A stretch of DNA of 64,000 bases from RGIG1681 sp017467625 (GCA_017467625.1 JAFUSN010000003.1:1-64000); one strand, 5' to 3'; positions 8,305 to 17,505 are shown, counted from the first letter of the stretch. The notes: generated by a model from the letters alone, not told the origin. A program made the numbers and translations.

Positions 8305-8324
8305 AAAGTGGTCAAAAGTGGTCA
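8305..8324 (+). promoter_or_regulatory. MraZ operator: two tandem AAAGTGGTCA repeats
   Basis: Two exact copies of AAAGTGGTCA, 10 bp apart (8305-8314 and 8315-8324), lie just upstream of the -35 box of the mraZ promoter. The MraZ family is known to bind tandem GTG(G/T)-containing repeats in front of its own operon, so this is a strong candidate autoregulatory site. Confidence 0.8.
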
Positions 8325-8330
8325 AAATAC

Positions 8331-8359
8331 TTGCAAAAGGGAATTTTTTGCAATATAAT
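8331..8359 (+). promoter_or_regulatory. Promoter of the dcw operon (mraZ)
   Basis: TTGCAA (8331-8336), 17-bp spacer, TATAAT (8354-8359). It is adjacent to the MraZ repeats and 32 bp upstream of the mraZ start. Confidence 0.85.
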
Positions 8360-8390
8360 GTAATTACAAACTTAGAAGGGAGGAGTGTCT

Positions 8391-8810
8391 ATGCTCATTG
8401 GAACATATCGTCATAGCGTTGATGCAAAGAAGCGTATGCGTATGCCTTCAAAGTTTAAAACAGAGCTCGGAGCAAACTTTGTAATAACAAAGGGAACTGC
8501 GGGCAATTTGTTTGTGTTTTCAAAAGCTCAATTTGATGTGCTTTATGAAAAACTTACAAACCTTCCTCTTTTTGATGAAGAAGCTCAAAAACCAGCAAGA
8601 AAATTTTTGGCTTCAGCATTTGAAACGGAAGAGGATCCACAGGGAAGAATACTTCTTCCAAAGGAACTTGTTAAATTTGCCAATATCACAAAAAACATTG
8701 TTTTTGTTGGTGTTGGTGGCAGAGTTGAAATTTGGGCAGAAGAAGAGTGGAACAAAGTTGATGGCGAAGAAAAGACAGATTTTTCAGCACTTTCAAAATT
8801 TGGAGTGTAA
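8391..8810 (+). CDS. mraZ: Transcriptional regulator MraZ
   Basis: DNA-binding regulator of the division and cell-wall cluster. The 139-residue product has two SpoVT/AbrB-like half-domains. The N-terminal one holds GTYRHSVDAKKRMRMPSKFK and the C-terminal one DPQGRILLPKELVKFA; each repeats the D-x-K/Q-x-R-x-x-x-P-x-x-x motif. ATG 8391 is preferred over GTG 8385 because GGGAGG then sits at the right distance. It heads the operon and lies 2 bp before rsmH. Its predicted operator is in its own promoter. Confidence 0.96.
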   Translation: MLIGTYRHSVDAKKRMRMPSKFKTELGANFVITKGTAGNLFVFSKAQFDVLYEKLTNLPLFDEEAQKPARKFLASAFETEEDPQGRILLPKELVKFANITKNIVFVGVGGRVEIWAEEEWNKVDGEEKTDFSALSKFGV

Positions 8811-8812
8811 AG

Positions 8813-9745
8813 ATGACAGAATTCAAACATATTCCAGTGCTTTTAAATGAAACTATTGATGGCTTAAATGTTAAAGATGGTGGAATTTATGTTGATGGAA
8901 CTATTGGTGGGGCTGGTCATTCAAAGGAAATTCTTTCACATGCAAAAGTTGAGCGTTTAATTGGCATTGATCAAGATGAAGAGGCGCTTGCTGTTGCTAA
9001 AAAAAATTTATCAAATTTTAAAAATGTTACCTATGTTCATGATAATTTTAAAAATATTGATTTAATTTTAGATGATTTAAAAATAAATCAAGTTGATGGA
9101 ATTTTAGTGGATATTGGTGTTAGTTCATATCAAATTGATGCTCCTGAACGTGGCTTTTCGTTTAGAGCTGATGGACAACTTGATATGCGTATGGATAAAA
9201 GCAAAGCGTTCTCGGCATTTAATGTTGTGAATGAGTACTCTGAAGATAAGCTTGCTGAAATTATAAGGGATTTCGGTGAAGAAAAATTTTCAAAGAGTAT
9301 TGCCCGTCACATTGTTAAAGCACGAGAAAATAAACCAATTCAAACAACAAAAGAGCTGGAAAATATAATTTTATCATCGGTGCCAAGATATAAAGGCCAA
9401 GATGGAACAAGCAATGTTCAGCGAACTTTTCAAGCAATTAGAATTGAGGTTAATGCAGAACTTGATGTTCTTTCAGAATTTATTTCAAAGGCAGTTGGCA
9501 AACTTAAGCCAGGTGGACGACTTGCAATAATTTCGTTCCATTCACTTGAAGATAGAATTGTTAAACAGCAATTTAAAACACTTGCAACAGGTTGCATATG
9601 TCCGCCAGATTTTCCAATTTGTGTTTGTGGACATGTTGCATCAGTTAAACTTGTAACAAAACATCCAATAACAGCATCTGCTGATGAACTTAAATTAAAT
9701 TCAAGATCAGCAAGTGCAAAACTTAGGGTGATTGAGAAACTTTAA
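8813..9745 (+). CDS. rsmH: 16S rRNA (cytosine(1402)-N(4))-methyltransferase
   Basis: SAM-dependent enzyme that N4-methylates C1402 of 16S rRNA. The 310-residue length is typical. Motif I VDGTIGGAGHS (about 28-38) binds SAM. The conserved blocks GVSSYQIDAPERGFSFRADG, LDMRMD and the C-terminal ISFHSLEDRIVKQQF are all present. A Cys-rich insert, CICPPDFPICVC, is present near residue 265, as is common in the family. It follows mraZ by 2 bp, the standard dcw order. Confidence 0.97.
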   Translation: MTEFKHIPVLLNETIDGLNVKDGGIYVDGTIGGAGHSKEILSHAKVERLIGIDQDEEALAVAKKNLSNFKNVTYVHDNFKNIDLILDDLKINQVDGILVDIGVSSYQIDAPERGFSFRADGQLDMRMDKSKAFSAFNVVNEYSEDKLAEIIRDFGEEKFSKSIARHIVKARENKPIQTTKELENIILSSVPRYKGQDGTSNVQRTFQAIRIEVNAELDVLSEFISKAVGKLKPGGRLAIISFHSLEDRIVKQQFKTLATGCICPPDFPICVCGHVASVKLVTKHPITASADELKLNSRSASAKLRVIEKL

Positions 9746-9760
9746 AGGAGAAATGGACCT

Positions 9761-10411
9761 ATGTTTGATGAAGATTACTACAATGGTTACACAACAACCG
9801 ATTCAGAAACCGAAACAGAAACTGAAACAACTTCTGCTTACAATCCTTATGGTGCAAGTACTGAGTATAGCGCAGATTATGATGATGATTATTCTGTAAC
9901 TTCAAATTATACTGGAGAAGAAAGTTATAATTCTGTTTCAAAAACAGAAACTCAAGAACTTGAAGAAATGGATGTTCGTGGAAAAATGGTTCTTCCAACC
10001 ATAACTCAAAAAGAGGAAACTGTTTCGCTTACAAAAACAAAGCAAAGATTAACATTTTCAACTAGAATGAAGATGATAGCATCAATTTTTGCAGTAATTG
10101 TTGCATCACTTTTATTTGTTACAGTTTGGAATTTTGCAAGTGCAAACCAAATAAACTCAACACTTTCATCAAAACAAGAAATGGTAAATGAACTTAATTC
10201 AAGCATAAGTTCACTTCAAAATGAATATGTTTCTTATGTAAGTGAAGATGCACTTCGTGAATCTGCTGAAAGTGCTGGGTATGTATATTCAGATGAAACA
10301 AACACTTTTTATGTGAATAATGTTTCAACTTACAGCGAAGAAGTTGTTGAAGATTTACCATCAAATTGGTTCAATGATTTTTGTAATTTTTTAATAAACT
10401 TGTTTAATTAG
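9761..10411 (+). CDS. FtsL/DivIC-like septum membrane protein
   Basis: A 216-residue bitopic protein at the usual ftsL position, between rsmH and the class B PBP. It has an acidic Thr/Glu/Tyr-rich cytoplasmic tail (1-100), one hydrophobic helix (about 107-127) and then a short coiled-coil-like external segment (SSKQEMVNELNSSISSLQNE). The call rests on topology and gene order; sequence identity to FtsL is too low to see directly. The long acidic tail is unusual, as FtsL cytoplasmic tails are normally short. AAAGGAG precedes the ATG. FtsL-like proteins bridge FtsQ/DivIB and the septal synthase FtsW-PBP. Confidence 0.7.
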   Translation: MFDEDYYNGYTTTDSETETETETTSAYNPYGASTEYSADYDDDYSVTSNYTGEESYNSVSKTETQELEEMDVRGKMVLPTITQKEETVSLTKTKQRLTFSTRMKMIASIFAVIVASLLFVTVWNFASANQINSTLSSKQEMVNELNSSISSLQNEYVSYVSEDALRESAESAGYVYSDETNTFYVNNVSTYSEEVVEDLPSNWFNDFCNFLINLFN

Positions 10412-10423
10412 GTCAAAAAATCA

Positions 10424-10453
10424 CGAACTCTAACAAAAGAAATTATGAGTTCG
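10424..10453 (+). promoter_or_regulatory. Inverted repeat abutting the PBP ribosome-binding site
   Basis: CGAACTC (10424-10430) and GAGTTCG (10447-10453) form a 7-bp stem that ends directly at the GGGGATT ribosome site. There is no T-run, so this is not a terminator. It may tune translation or mRNA stability of the PBP gene. Confidence 0.45.
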
Positions 10454-10460
10454 GGGGATT

Positions 10461-12359
10461 ATGGCAATTAAATTTAGTTCATATTCAATGAAACGAAGGT
10501 TGTCAGCATGCATAATGCTGGTAACCTTTTTTGTTTGTGTAATTTTTGCAAGACTAATTTACATTCAAGTTATAAATCGCAATTATTACATAAGTCAAGG
10601 ACTTACAGAATGGCTTCGTGATTTACCACTAATTGCAAATCGCGGTGGAATTACTGATAGAAACGGAGTTGTTTTAGCTTCAAGCTACACAAGTTTTAAT
10701 GTTTATGTTCGCCCAGCAGATGTTGAAAGTTTTGAAGATGTTTCAAGAGTGCTTTCAGATTCGCTTGGAATTGAGTTTAAAGATATTTTAGAAAAAATTT
10801 CAAATAAAAATTATAGTGAAATTAAAATTGCAACTGATATTGATAAAGATGTCGTTCAAAAGATTTTAAAAAATTATCAAAAAGGAATATTTTTTACCAC
10901 TGACACAAAAAGAAATTATTCTTATAATGAACTCCTTTGCCAAATTTTAGGATTTACAGGGGCGGATAATTCAGGGCAAGCAGGTTTAGAGGCATATTAT
11001 AATGAATATTTAAAGGGAATTAATGGTGTTAGTTTAGTTGAGTCTGATTTAAGGGGAAAAACTTTGAATCAAACCACAACGCTTTACACAAGTGCAATTG
11101 ATGGACTCAATTTAGAGCTTACAATAGATTTTAGACTTCAAAAAGCAGTTGAAAAAATTGTTGATGATGCAGTTATTTCAACTGGTGCAAAATCTATTTC
11201 AGTTATCATTACAAACCCGCAAAATGGCGAAATTTTAAGCATTGCAACACTTCCATCATACAATTTAAATGAAATTCCACGTGATGATATAAAACTTCTT
11301 AATTCTCTCTCAAGGGCTTCAACAATTGTGGATACCTTTGAGCCTGGTTCAACATTTAAAGCGATAGTTGCTGCTATTGCGCTTGAAGAGGGAATTACAA
11401 GTAAACATGACTATTTTTATTGTGGTGGCTACAGAATAATAAATGGGGTGCGCATTAAGTGTGCAAGAAGATCAGGACATGGAAGCCAATCACTTGAGCA
11501 GGGGTTGATGAATAGTTGTAACTGCGTTTTTATGGATTTAATTCAAAGGATTGGTTTGGAAAAATTTTATTCTTATTTAGATAAATTTGGATTTACAGCA
11601 CCTTTTGGAATTGACTTTCCTGGTGAAGTGAGTGCTGTATTAATGCCTAAATCTGCAGTAACTGCTGCTGATTTAGCTAGAATGGGATTTGGTCAAACAA
11701 TTGCAATTTCGTCACTTGAAATGGCTGTTGGAGTTGGGGCAGTAATCAATGGTGGATATGTGCTTGAACCGCATTTTTTAAAGAGCGTTAGGGCGGCAAA
11801 CGGAAATGTGATTTATGAGAAAAAAAGAGCGGTAAAAAATCAAGTTATAAGCGAAAACACAAGTGCCCTTATGCGTGAAATGCTTTACTCAGTTGTTGAA
11901 AAAGGCGGCGGAAAATATGCAAAAGTTGAAGGTTATAACATTATTGGTGGCAAAACAGGGACGGCTCAAAAATATGAAAATGGTGCAATTGCTCAAGGAA
12001 AATATATAGCTTCATTTTTAGGGTTTGCGCCATATGACAATCCAGAGTATTTAGTATTTGTTTCTGTTGATGAACCAGTTGGGGCATATTATGGTGGAGT
12101 TGTTGCAGCACCTATTGCAAAAAATATTTTTGAAGAAATTTTTAAAATGAAAAATTTAACAGAAACCGCCGGGGTTGAAGTTAAGGATATAACTCTTCCA
12201 ACATTTATTGGATTAACTTTAACTGAAGCTTCGGCACTTGCTTCAAGTTTGGGAATACAATATTTGGTTCAAGGTGATGGAGATTATGTCACAGGGCAGG
12301 TTGCATCCCCTGGAACAATGCTCGCAAAAAATGATATTGTTTTGTTAATTTTTAATTAG
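10461..12359 (+). CDS. Class B penicillin-binding protein, PBP2B/SpoVD type, transpeptidase
   Basis: Septal DD-transpeptidase that cross-links peptidoglycan with FtsW. The 632-residue protein has an N-terminal signal anchor (about 14-36), a dimerisation domain with RGGITDRNGVVLA (61-73) and the transpeptidase domain. Its active-site motifs are STFK (Ser297), SCN (352-354) and KTG (498-500). One PASTA domain closes it (about 570-632; TLPTFIGLTLTEASALASSLG). A single PASTA domain fits SpoVD as well as PBP2B. A second class B PBP is not in the window, so whether this one serves division, sporulation or both is open. Confidence 0.95.
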   Translation: MAIKFSSYSMKRRLSACIMLVTFFVCVIFARLIYIQVINRNYYISQGLTEWLRDLPLIANRGGITDRNGVVLASSYTSFNVYVRPADVESFEDVSRVLSDSLGIEFKDILEKISNKNYSEIKIATDIDKDVVQKILKNYQKGIFFTTDTKRNYSYNELLCQILGFTGADNSGQAGLEAYYNEYLKGINGVSLVESDLRGKTLNQTTTLYTSAIDGLNLELTIDFRLQKAVEKIVDDAVISTGAKSISVIITNPQNGEILSIATLPSYNLNEIPRDDIKLLNSLSRASTIVDTFEPGSTFKAIVAAIALEEGITSKHDYFYCGGYRIINGVRIKCARRSGHGSQSLEQGLMNSCNCVFMDLIQRIGLEKFYSYLDKFGFTAPFGIDFPGEVSAVLMPKSAVTAADLARMGFGQTIAISSLEMAVGVGAVINGGYVLEPHFLKSVRAANGNVIYEKKRAVKNQVISENTSALMREMLYSVVEKGGGKYAKVEGYNIIGGKTGTAQKYENGAIAQGKYIASFLGFAPYDNPEYLVFVSVDEPVGAYYGGVVAAPIAKNIFEEIFKMKNLTETAGVEVKDITLPTFIGLTLTEASALASSLGIQYLVQGDGDYVTGQVASPGTMLAKNDIVLLIFN

Positions 12360-12372
12360 GGTGGTGATGAAT

Positions 12373-13800
12373 ATGAAATTATATAAACTTTTAAAAGATA
12401 TAAATTGCAGGACGATTGGAAATTTGTCGATTGATATCACTGGGCTTTATCACAAAGACACAGAAGTTAAGGAAGGGGGCTTGTTTTTTTGTTTGCGTGG
12501 AACAAGGGTTGATGGAATGAGTTTTGTTTTGTCGGCAATAAAAAATGGGGCTGTTGCCATTGTTGTTGAACAAGAGCTTCCAGGACTTTTTGGTATAACT
12601 CAAATAATTACAAAAAATTCTAGAGAAGCAATGAGTTTGATTTCAAGTAAATTTTTTGGATCACCAGCAGATAAATTAAAAATTATTGGAGTAACAGGAA
12701 CAAATGGTAAAACCACTACAGTTAGTTTTTTATCGCAAATATTTGAAACCGCGGGTAAAAAAACGGCAATAATTGGCACAAATGGTGTATTTTTCGGTGG
12801 TGCACGCTATGAAACAGGAATGACAACGCCTGATCCAATTGAACTTCATAAATTTTTTGATTTAATGGTTAAAGCTCATGTTGAATTTGTGTTTATGGAA
12901 GTTTCAGCACATGCAATTGATCTTAAAAAAATTTGCGGAATAAATTTTGAAATTGTTGTATTTACAAATTTAACTGAAGATCATTTAGATTACTTTCCAT
13001 CTATTGAAAAGTATTTTGAAACAAAAAGAAGTTTGTTTTCAAAAGCACATGCAAAGTTTGCAATTTTAAATGCAGATGATGAGTTTGGTAAAAGAATAAT
13101 TTCAAGTATAAATATGCCATTTTTGACATATGCTATCACTGAAAAAGCGACAGTTAAGTGCGATGAGTTAGTGTCAGAATTAAATTTTCAAAAATTCAAA
13201 ATAAATAATGAAGAATTTACTTTGAATATTGCAGGAAGATTTAATGTGTTTAATTGTCTAGCTGCAATTTCAGTTGCAAAGGTACTTGGAATTTCATATG
13301 AGACAATAAAAAAAGCGCTGCTGTCATTAAAGTCTGTTGATGGCAGGTTTAATACAAAAGTTGTCTTGGGTGTTTTGGTTATTATTGACTATGCTCACAC
13401 TCCAGATGGACTTTCAAATATTCTGTCCGCAGCAAGGGAACTTTCAAATGGAAAGGTGATTTCTGTGTTTGGATGTGGTGGAAACAGAGAAGTTCAAAAA
13501 CGCAAAATAATGGGTGAAATTTCATCAAAACTTGCAAATTTTACAATAATTACTTCAGATAACCCCAGGTTTGAATCTAGACTCAAAATTGCAAAAGATA
13601 TTGAATCAGGGATTTTAAATTCAAACTACATCATTGAACTTGACCGAAGTAAAGCGATAAAAAAAGCAATTTCAATTGCCGAAAAAGGTGATGTTGTTGT
13701 TATTGCTGGAAAAGGAGCTGAAACATATATTGATGAAAATGGAATAAAAATTCCTTATAGTGATTATGATGAAATAAAGAAAATTGAAGGAGAAAAATAA
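12373..13800 (+). CDS. murE: UDP-N-acetylmuramoyl-L-alanyl-D-glutamate ligase (probably meso-DAP adding)
   Basis: Mur ligase that adds the third residue of the stem peptide. The ATP-binding loop is GTNGKTT (about 109-115), and the substrate motif GMTTPDPIELHKFF and catalytic EVSAHA follow. The C-terminal SDNPR is the sequence typical of meso-diaminopimelate-adding enzymes, although the next residues (FES) differ from the usual form. Start choice: GGGTGGTGATGA gives alternatives at 12361, 12367 and 12373. The last has the best spacing and begins MKLYKLLKDI. It follows the PBP gene directly and overlaps mraY by one base. murF, which usually comes next, is missing here. Confidence 0.94.
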   Translation: MKLYKLLKDINCRTIGNLSIDITGLYHKDTEVKEGGLFFCLRGTRVDGMSFVLSAIKNGAVAIVVEQELPGLFGITQIITKNSREAMSLISSKFFGSPADKLKIIGVTGTNGKTTTVSFLSQIFETAGKKTAIIGTNGVFFGGARYETGMTTPDPIELHKFFDLMVKAHVEFVFMEVSAHAIDLKKICGINFEIVVFTNLTEDHLDYFPSIEKYFETKRSLFSKAHAKFAILNADDEFGKRIISSINMPFLTYAITEKATVKCDELVSELNFQKFKINNEEFTLNIAGRFNVFNCLAAISVAKVLGISYETIKKALLSLKSVDGRFNTKVVLGVLVIIDYAHTPDGLSNILSAARELSNGKVISVFGCGGNREVQKRKIMGEISSKLANFTIITSDNPRFESRLKIAKDIESGILNSNYIIELDRSKAIKKAISIAEKGDVVVIAGKGAETYIDENGIKIPYSDYDEIKKIEGEK

Positions 13801-14804
13801 TGCAAAATGCCTTGTTTATGATTCAGAGTTTAATTTATGGATTTTTAGTAACTTTTGTTGTTTCGCCAATGGTTATTTCATTTATTAAGCGTGAAAAGGT
13901 TAAACAAGTAATTTTAAATTATGTTGACACTCATTCTTTCAAATCTGGCACTCCGACAATGGGTGGAATTATTTTTTTGATATCAATTTCTGTTGTGAGT
14001 TTAATTTGTTTTACAGGGTCAGGAAAACTTGCAAAAATGTCAATAATTTTATTTTTAAGCTTCGGATTGGTTGGATTTTTAGATGATTTTATAAAATTTA
14101 AATTTAAAAGAAATTTAGGGCTTTTGCCGTATCAAAAGATAATTTTTCAACTTATTGTTTCAATTTTTGCAGGAATTTTTGTTTATAACAGTTTTTTAGG
14201 TGGAACGCTCATTGTTCCTTTTACAAGTAAAACTATTGAGATTGGTTTCTGGATAATTCCGCTTACTGCAATCATTTATATTGCCACAACAAATTCAGTT
14301 AATTTAACTGATGGACTTGACGGTCTTGCTTCATCAACAATGTTTGTTTATTTAATTTCGTTTATTGGGCTTGCCATAATTTTAATTTCAAAAGGCGTAA
14401 TTGGATTAAGTCAAGTTCAAGGCGAAGAGATGAAAAATTTAATTACGCTTGCTTGTGTTTCTGCTGGTGCAATGTTAAGCTTTTTGATATTTAATTGTTT
14501 TCCGGCTAAAATTTTTATGGGTGATACTGGTTCACTTGCACTTGGAAGCCTTGCTGCGAGTGTTATGGTTATGAGCGGGACAAGTTTTTATATTCCAATT
14601 ATTGGCATTATGTTTGTGTTGAGTTCAGTGTCAGTTATTTTGCAGGTTTCATATTATAAATTAACTAAAAAAAGGATATTTTTAATGGCCCCATTGCATC
14701 ATCATTTTGAAAGACGCGGAATTCATGAGGTTCGAATTACAATGATTTATAGTTTGGTCACAATGTTTGCTGGAGCAATTGTTATTATTTTAAATATCCT
14801 TTAG
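13800..14804 (+). CDS. mraY: Phospho-N-acetylmuramoyl-pentapeptide transferase
   Basis: Integral membrane enzyme that makes lipid I from UDP-MurNAc-pentapeptide and undecaprenyl phosphate. The 334-residue protein has about ten hydrophobic helices. Signature motifs are GTPTMGGIIFL near the N-terminus, the Asp pair in GFLDDFIKFKF, NLTDGLDGLAS, MGDTGSLALG and APLHHHFERRG. Its ATG overlaps the murE stop by one base and AAGGAG lies upstream, so translation is coupled. Confidence 0.98.
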   Translation: MQNALFMIQSLIYGFLVTFVVSPMVISFIKREKVKQVILNYVDTHSFKSGTPTMGGIIFLISISVVSLICFTGSGKLAKMSIILFLSFGLVGFLDDFIKFKFKRNLGLLPYQKIIFQLIVSIFAGIFVYNSFLGGTLIVPFTSKTIEIGFWIIPLTAIIYIATTNSVNLTDGLDGLASSTMFVYLISFIGLAIILISKGVIGLSQVQGEEMKNLITLACVSAGAMLSFLIFNCFPAKIFMGDTGSLALGSLAASVMVMSGTSFYIPIIGIMFVLSSVSVILQVSYYKLTKKRIFLMAPLHHHFERRGIHEVRITMIYSLVTMFAGAIVIILNIL

Positions 14805-14813
14805 TGGAGGGAT

Positions 14814-16136
14814 ATGAAAGTTTTAATTTTAGGAAGTGGAAAAAGTGGACTTTCGGCAGATGAATTTTTAAAAGAAAGTGGATATGAAACAGAGTTTGCA
14901 AAAAGTGACGACATAAATTCTAATTTTTTGAAAAAAGATTATTTAGACAGGCTGTTTAATGGTCTGTCTTTTATTGTGAAAAGTCCTGGCATTTCAAACT
15001 TTAACAATTTGATTTGTGAGGCAAAGGCGAGGGGAATTAAAGTTGTTAATGAGTTTGAAATTGGAGCAAATTCACTAAAAGGTGAAACAATTGCCATCAC
15101 TGGAACTAATGGAAAAACCACAACAGTTTCGTTAATTTATTCTCTTTTGGGTGAAGAAAATGTGTTTTTGGGTGGAAATATTGGTGTTCCAGTAACTAAA
15201 TTTGCGAAAAAAACAAATAACAGCAGTTTGAGCATTTTAGAGGTTTCAAGTTTTCAGCTTGATGGAATTAAAAATTTTAAGCCTAAAATTAGTGCAATAT
15301 TAAATATTGCAAGTGACCATTTAAATTATCATAAAACAATAAAAAATTATATTAATGCAAAATTTACAATTTGTAAATTTCAAACTGAAAATGATTTTTT
15401 AATTTTAAATGCAGATGATGAATATTTAAAAAATCACATTCCAAAAACAAAAGCTCAAATTTTTTATTTCAGTTTAAAAAATAAAGTTAAAGGTTGTTAT
15501 TTATCTCGTGGATGCATATATTTTAACGACAATAAAAAGACTCAAAAGCTTGGTTCAATTAAAAATATAAATTTAGTTGGTGATCATAACAAGTCAAATG
15601 TTTTGTGTGCGGTTTTAGCAGCTCAACTTTCTGGAAGAAAATTTGACATATCTAAATTAAACAATTTCAATTTAGATAAACACAGGATTGAATATGTTGA
15701 TAAAATTTCAGGCGTAGAATTTTATGATGATAGCAAGGCTACAAATATTTCAAGCACACTAGCTTCAACAAAATGCTTTAAACGCAAAATAAATTTAATT
15801 TTAGGCGGAAGCGATAAGGGATATGCATTTGATGAATTGTTTTCAAATCTCCCAAAAAACGTTGTTAGAATTGCGGCTTATGGCCAAACAAGATTTTCAA
15901 TTTTAAAATCTGCAAAAAAGTATAATTTTAATGAAATTTTTGGTTGTAAAACGTTAGGAGAAGCAACAAAACGACTTTTTGATTTATCAAAATCAAATGA
16001 AATTATTTTGCTTTCTCCAGGTTGTGCAAGTTTTGACCAATTTAATGGATATGCTGAAAGAGGTGCTTTTTTTGTTAATTTTGTTGAGGAATTGAAAAAT
16101 GAAAGCATTAGTGGTAGGTGTCAGAAAAAAACATAA
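14814..16136 (+). CDS. murD: UDP-N-acetylmuramoylalanine--D-glutamate ligase
   Basis: Mur ligase that adds D-Glu to UDP-MurNAc-L-Ala. The 440-residue protein has an N-terminal nucleotide fold (VLILGSGKSGLSADEFL), the ATP loop ITGTNGKTTTV (about 96-106), EVSSFQLDG, and the C-terminal HRIEYVDKISGVEFYDDSKA and ILGGSDKG. TGGAGGGAT precedes the ATG. Its last 38 bp overlap the start of ftsW. Confidence 0.97.
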   Translation: MKVLILGSGKSGLSADEFLKESGYETEFAKSDDINSNFLKKDYLDRLFNGLSFIVKSPGISNFNNLICEAKARGIKVVNEFEIGANSLKGETIAITGTNGKTTTVSLIYSLLGEENVFLGGNIGVPVTKFAKKTNNSSLSILEVSSFQLDGIKNFKPKISAILNIASDHLNYHKTIKNYINAKFTICKFQTENDFLILNADDEYLKNHIPKTKAQIFYFSLKNKVKGCYLSRGCIYFNDNKKTQKLGSIKNINLVGDHNKSNVLCAVLAAQLSGRKFDISKLNNFNLDKHRIEYVDKISGVEFYDDSKATNISSTLASTKCFKRKINLILGGSDKGYAFDELFSNLPKNVVRIAAYGQTRFSILKSAKKYNFNEIFGCKTLGEATKRLFDLSKSNEIILLSPGCASFDQFNGYAERGAFFVNFVEELKNESISGRCQKKT

Positions 16137-17220
16137 CTTTAATTTTAGTTTAATTGTATTAATGACTTTACTTCTATTTATAGGGTTGGTTTTTGTTTAT
16201 AGTGCAAGTTACTATAGTGCTGACATTAGTTTTGGTGATAAGTTTTTCTTTGTAAAAAAACAATTGTTTGGAATTGGTGTTGGCTGTGTTGGATTTTTAT
16301 TTTTTTCATTTTTTGATTATAAAAAATTAAATAAAATCAAATGGGTTTTATATGTTGTTTCAATTGTTTTGTTGGCCGCTGTTTTTATACCGGGAATTGG
16401 GGTTACAACATATGGGGCAACTAGATGGATAAATCTAAAAATTTTAACATTTCAGCCATCTGAAATTGCAAAATTTGCATTTATTGTCCTTTCAGCAGGA
16501 GTGCTATGTAAATCAAGTGAAAAAATAAAAAATTTTAAAACCTTTTTATTTGTTTTAGTTTTGGGTGGAATTTTATGTGCTTTAATAATTTTAGAACCAA
16601 ACATGTCCATTACAATTTGTATGGCAACACTTGTTGTTGTGATGCTTTTTGTTGGCGGTGCAAATTTTAAGCACTTTGCATGGCTAATTGTTCCTGGCAT
16701 TGCACTGGTTGTTTTTTTGATTGTAATTGAACCATATAGACTTAAGCGTATAGTTGCATTTTTAGATCCTTTTGCATCAAAACAAGATGAAGGATTTCAG
16801 CTTGTTCAATCAATTTTAGGTGTTGCACTTGGTGGATTTTTTGGTCGTGGAATTTTTAATTCAAGACAAAAATATTTATTTTTACCGTTTGCAGAATCGG
16901 ATTTTATTTTTTCAATTATTGCAGAAGAAATCGGATTTTTTGGTGTATTTTTATTAATTTTTATTTTTATTTTATTATTTTTGCAAATTATTAGAATTGC
17001 CAAGAATGCAAATTCAAAATTTGGATGTTTGCTTTCATCTGGAATTGGCTCAATAATAATTATTCAGGTTTTATTTAACCTTATGGTTGTTTTAGGGCTT
17101 GTTCCACCAACGGGTTTGCCGTTGCCATTTATAAGTGCTGGCTCAACTGCAATAATGATAAATATGTCAATGCTTGGGGTGGTTCAAAATGTATATAAAC
17201 AAAGTAAAAGCAGAGTGTGA
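16099..17220 (+). CDS. ftsW: FtsW/SpoVE-type peptidoglycan glycosyltransferase (SEDS family)
   Basis: Polymerises lipid II as partner of the class B PBP at the septum. The 373-residue protein has about ten membrane helices. The SEDS signatures are GATRWINLKILTFQPSEIAK, LEPNMSI, and the C-terminal GLVPPTGLPLPFISAGSTA. The ATG at 16099 follows GAGG and lies inside the murD 3' end. In Firmicutes both FtsW and SpoVE are encoded in this position, and only one is seen here. It ends in TGA, evidence that TGA is a stop in this genome. murG does not follow, unlike the common order. Confidence 0.94.
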   Translation: MKALVVGVRKKHNFNFSLIVLMTLLLFIGLVFVYSASYYSADISFGDKFFFVKKQLFGIGVGCVGFLFFSFFDYKKLNKIKWVLYVVSIVLLAAVFIPGIGVTTYGATRWINLKILTFQPSEIAKFAFIVLSAGVLCKSSEKIKNFKTFLFVLVLGGILCALIILEPNMSITICMATLVVVMLFVGGANFKHFAWLIVPGIALVVFLIVIEPYRLKRIVAFLDPFASKQDEGFQLVQSILGVALGGFFGRGIFNSRQKYLFLPFAESDFIFSIIAEEIGFFGVFLLIFIFILLFLQIIRIAKNANSKFGCLLSSGIGSIIIIQVLFNLMVVLGLVPPTGLPLPFISAGSTAIMINMSMLGVVQNVYKQSKSRV

Positions 17221-17240
17221 AACTCTGTTTTTATTTTTAT
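17211..17240 (+). terminator. Rho-independent terminator after ftsW
   Basis: CAGAGT and ACTCTG form a stem containing the stop codon in the loop, then TTTTTATTTTTAT. It marks the end of the mraZ-ftsW operon. Confidence 0.85.
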
Positions 17241-17303
17241 TCTTTGTCACGCCAACAACAATTTTGGAGCTTACTCATGTTACTATATTTTTATGAGTGA
17301 AAT

Positions 17304-17459
17304 ATGATAACATTAGAGCAGGCAAATGAATACACAAAAAGACTATTTTCTACAAGTTGGGTTCAATGGATACACGAAGGAAGTGAACCAGCAGAAACAC
17401 ATTTTCAAAAAAGTGTTAATGTTTTTTGGGGAACTATTTCAAGCCATTGTGCAAATTGA
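17304..17459 (+). CDS. Possible small protein of 51 residues
   Basis: A frame from ATG 17304 to TGA 17457 gives 51 residues beginning MITLEQANEYTKRLF. Its composition is normal for a protein (WVQWIHEGSEPAETHF in the middle, two Trp close together). Another frame over the same stretch is longer but has an unlikely composition. There is no clear ribosome site; TATATT lies about 15 bp upstream as a possible -10. A bidirectional terminator follows 16 bp later. It could be a real small protein or the remnant of a larger gene. No family was recognised. Confidence 0.35.
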   Translation: MITLEQANEYTKRLFSTSWVQWIHEGSEPAETHFQKSVNVFWGTISSHCAN

Positions 17460-17474
17460 TTATTATCACCGCAT

Positions 17475-17505
17475 AAAAAAAGAGTGGCTTTTGCCACTCT
17501 TTTTA
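17475..17505. terminator. Bidirectional terminator
   Basis: AAAGAGTGGC and GCCACTCTTT form a 10-bp stem flanked by A- and T-runs on both sides. It serves the DUF11 gene on the minus strand and anything transcribed rightward from the small frame at 17304. Confidence 0.85.
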
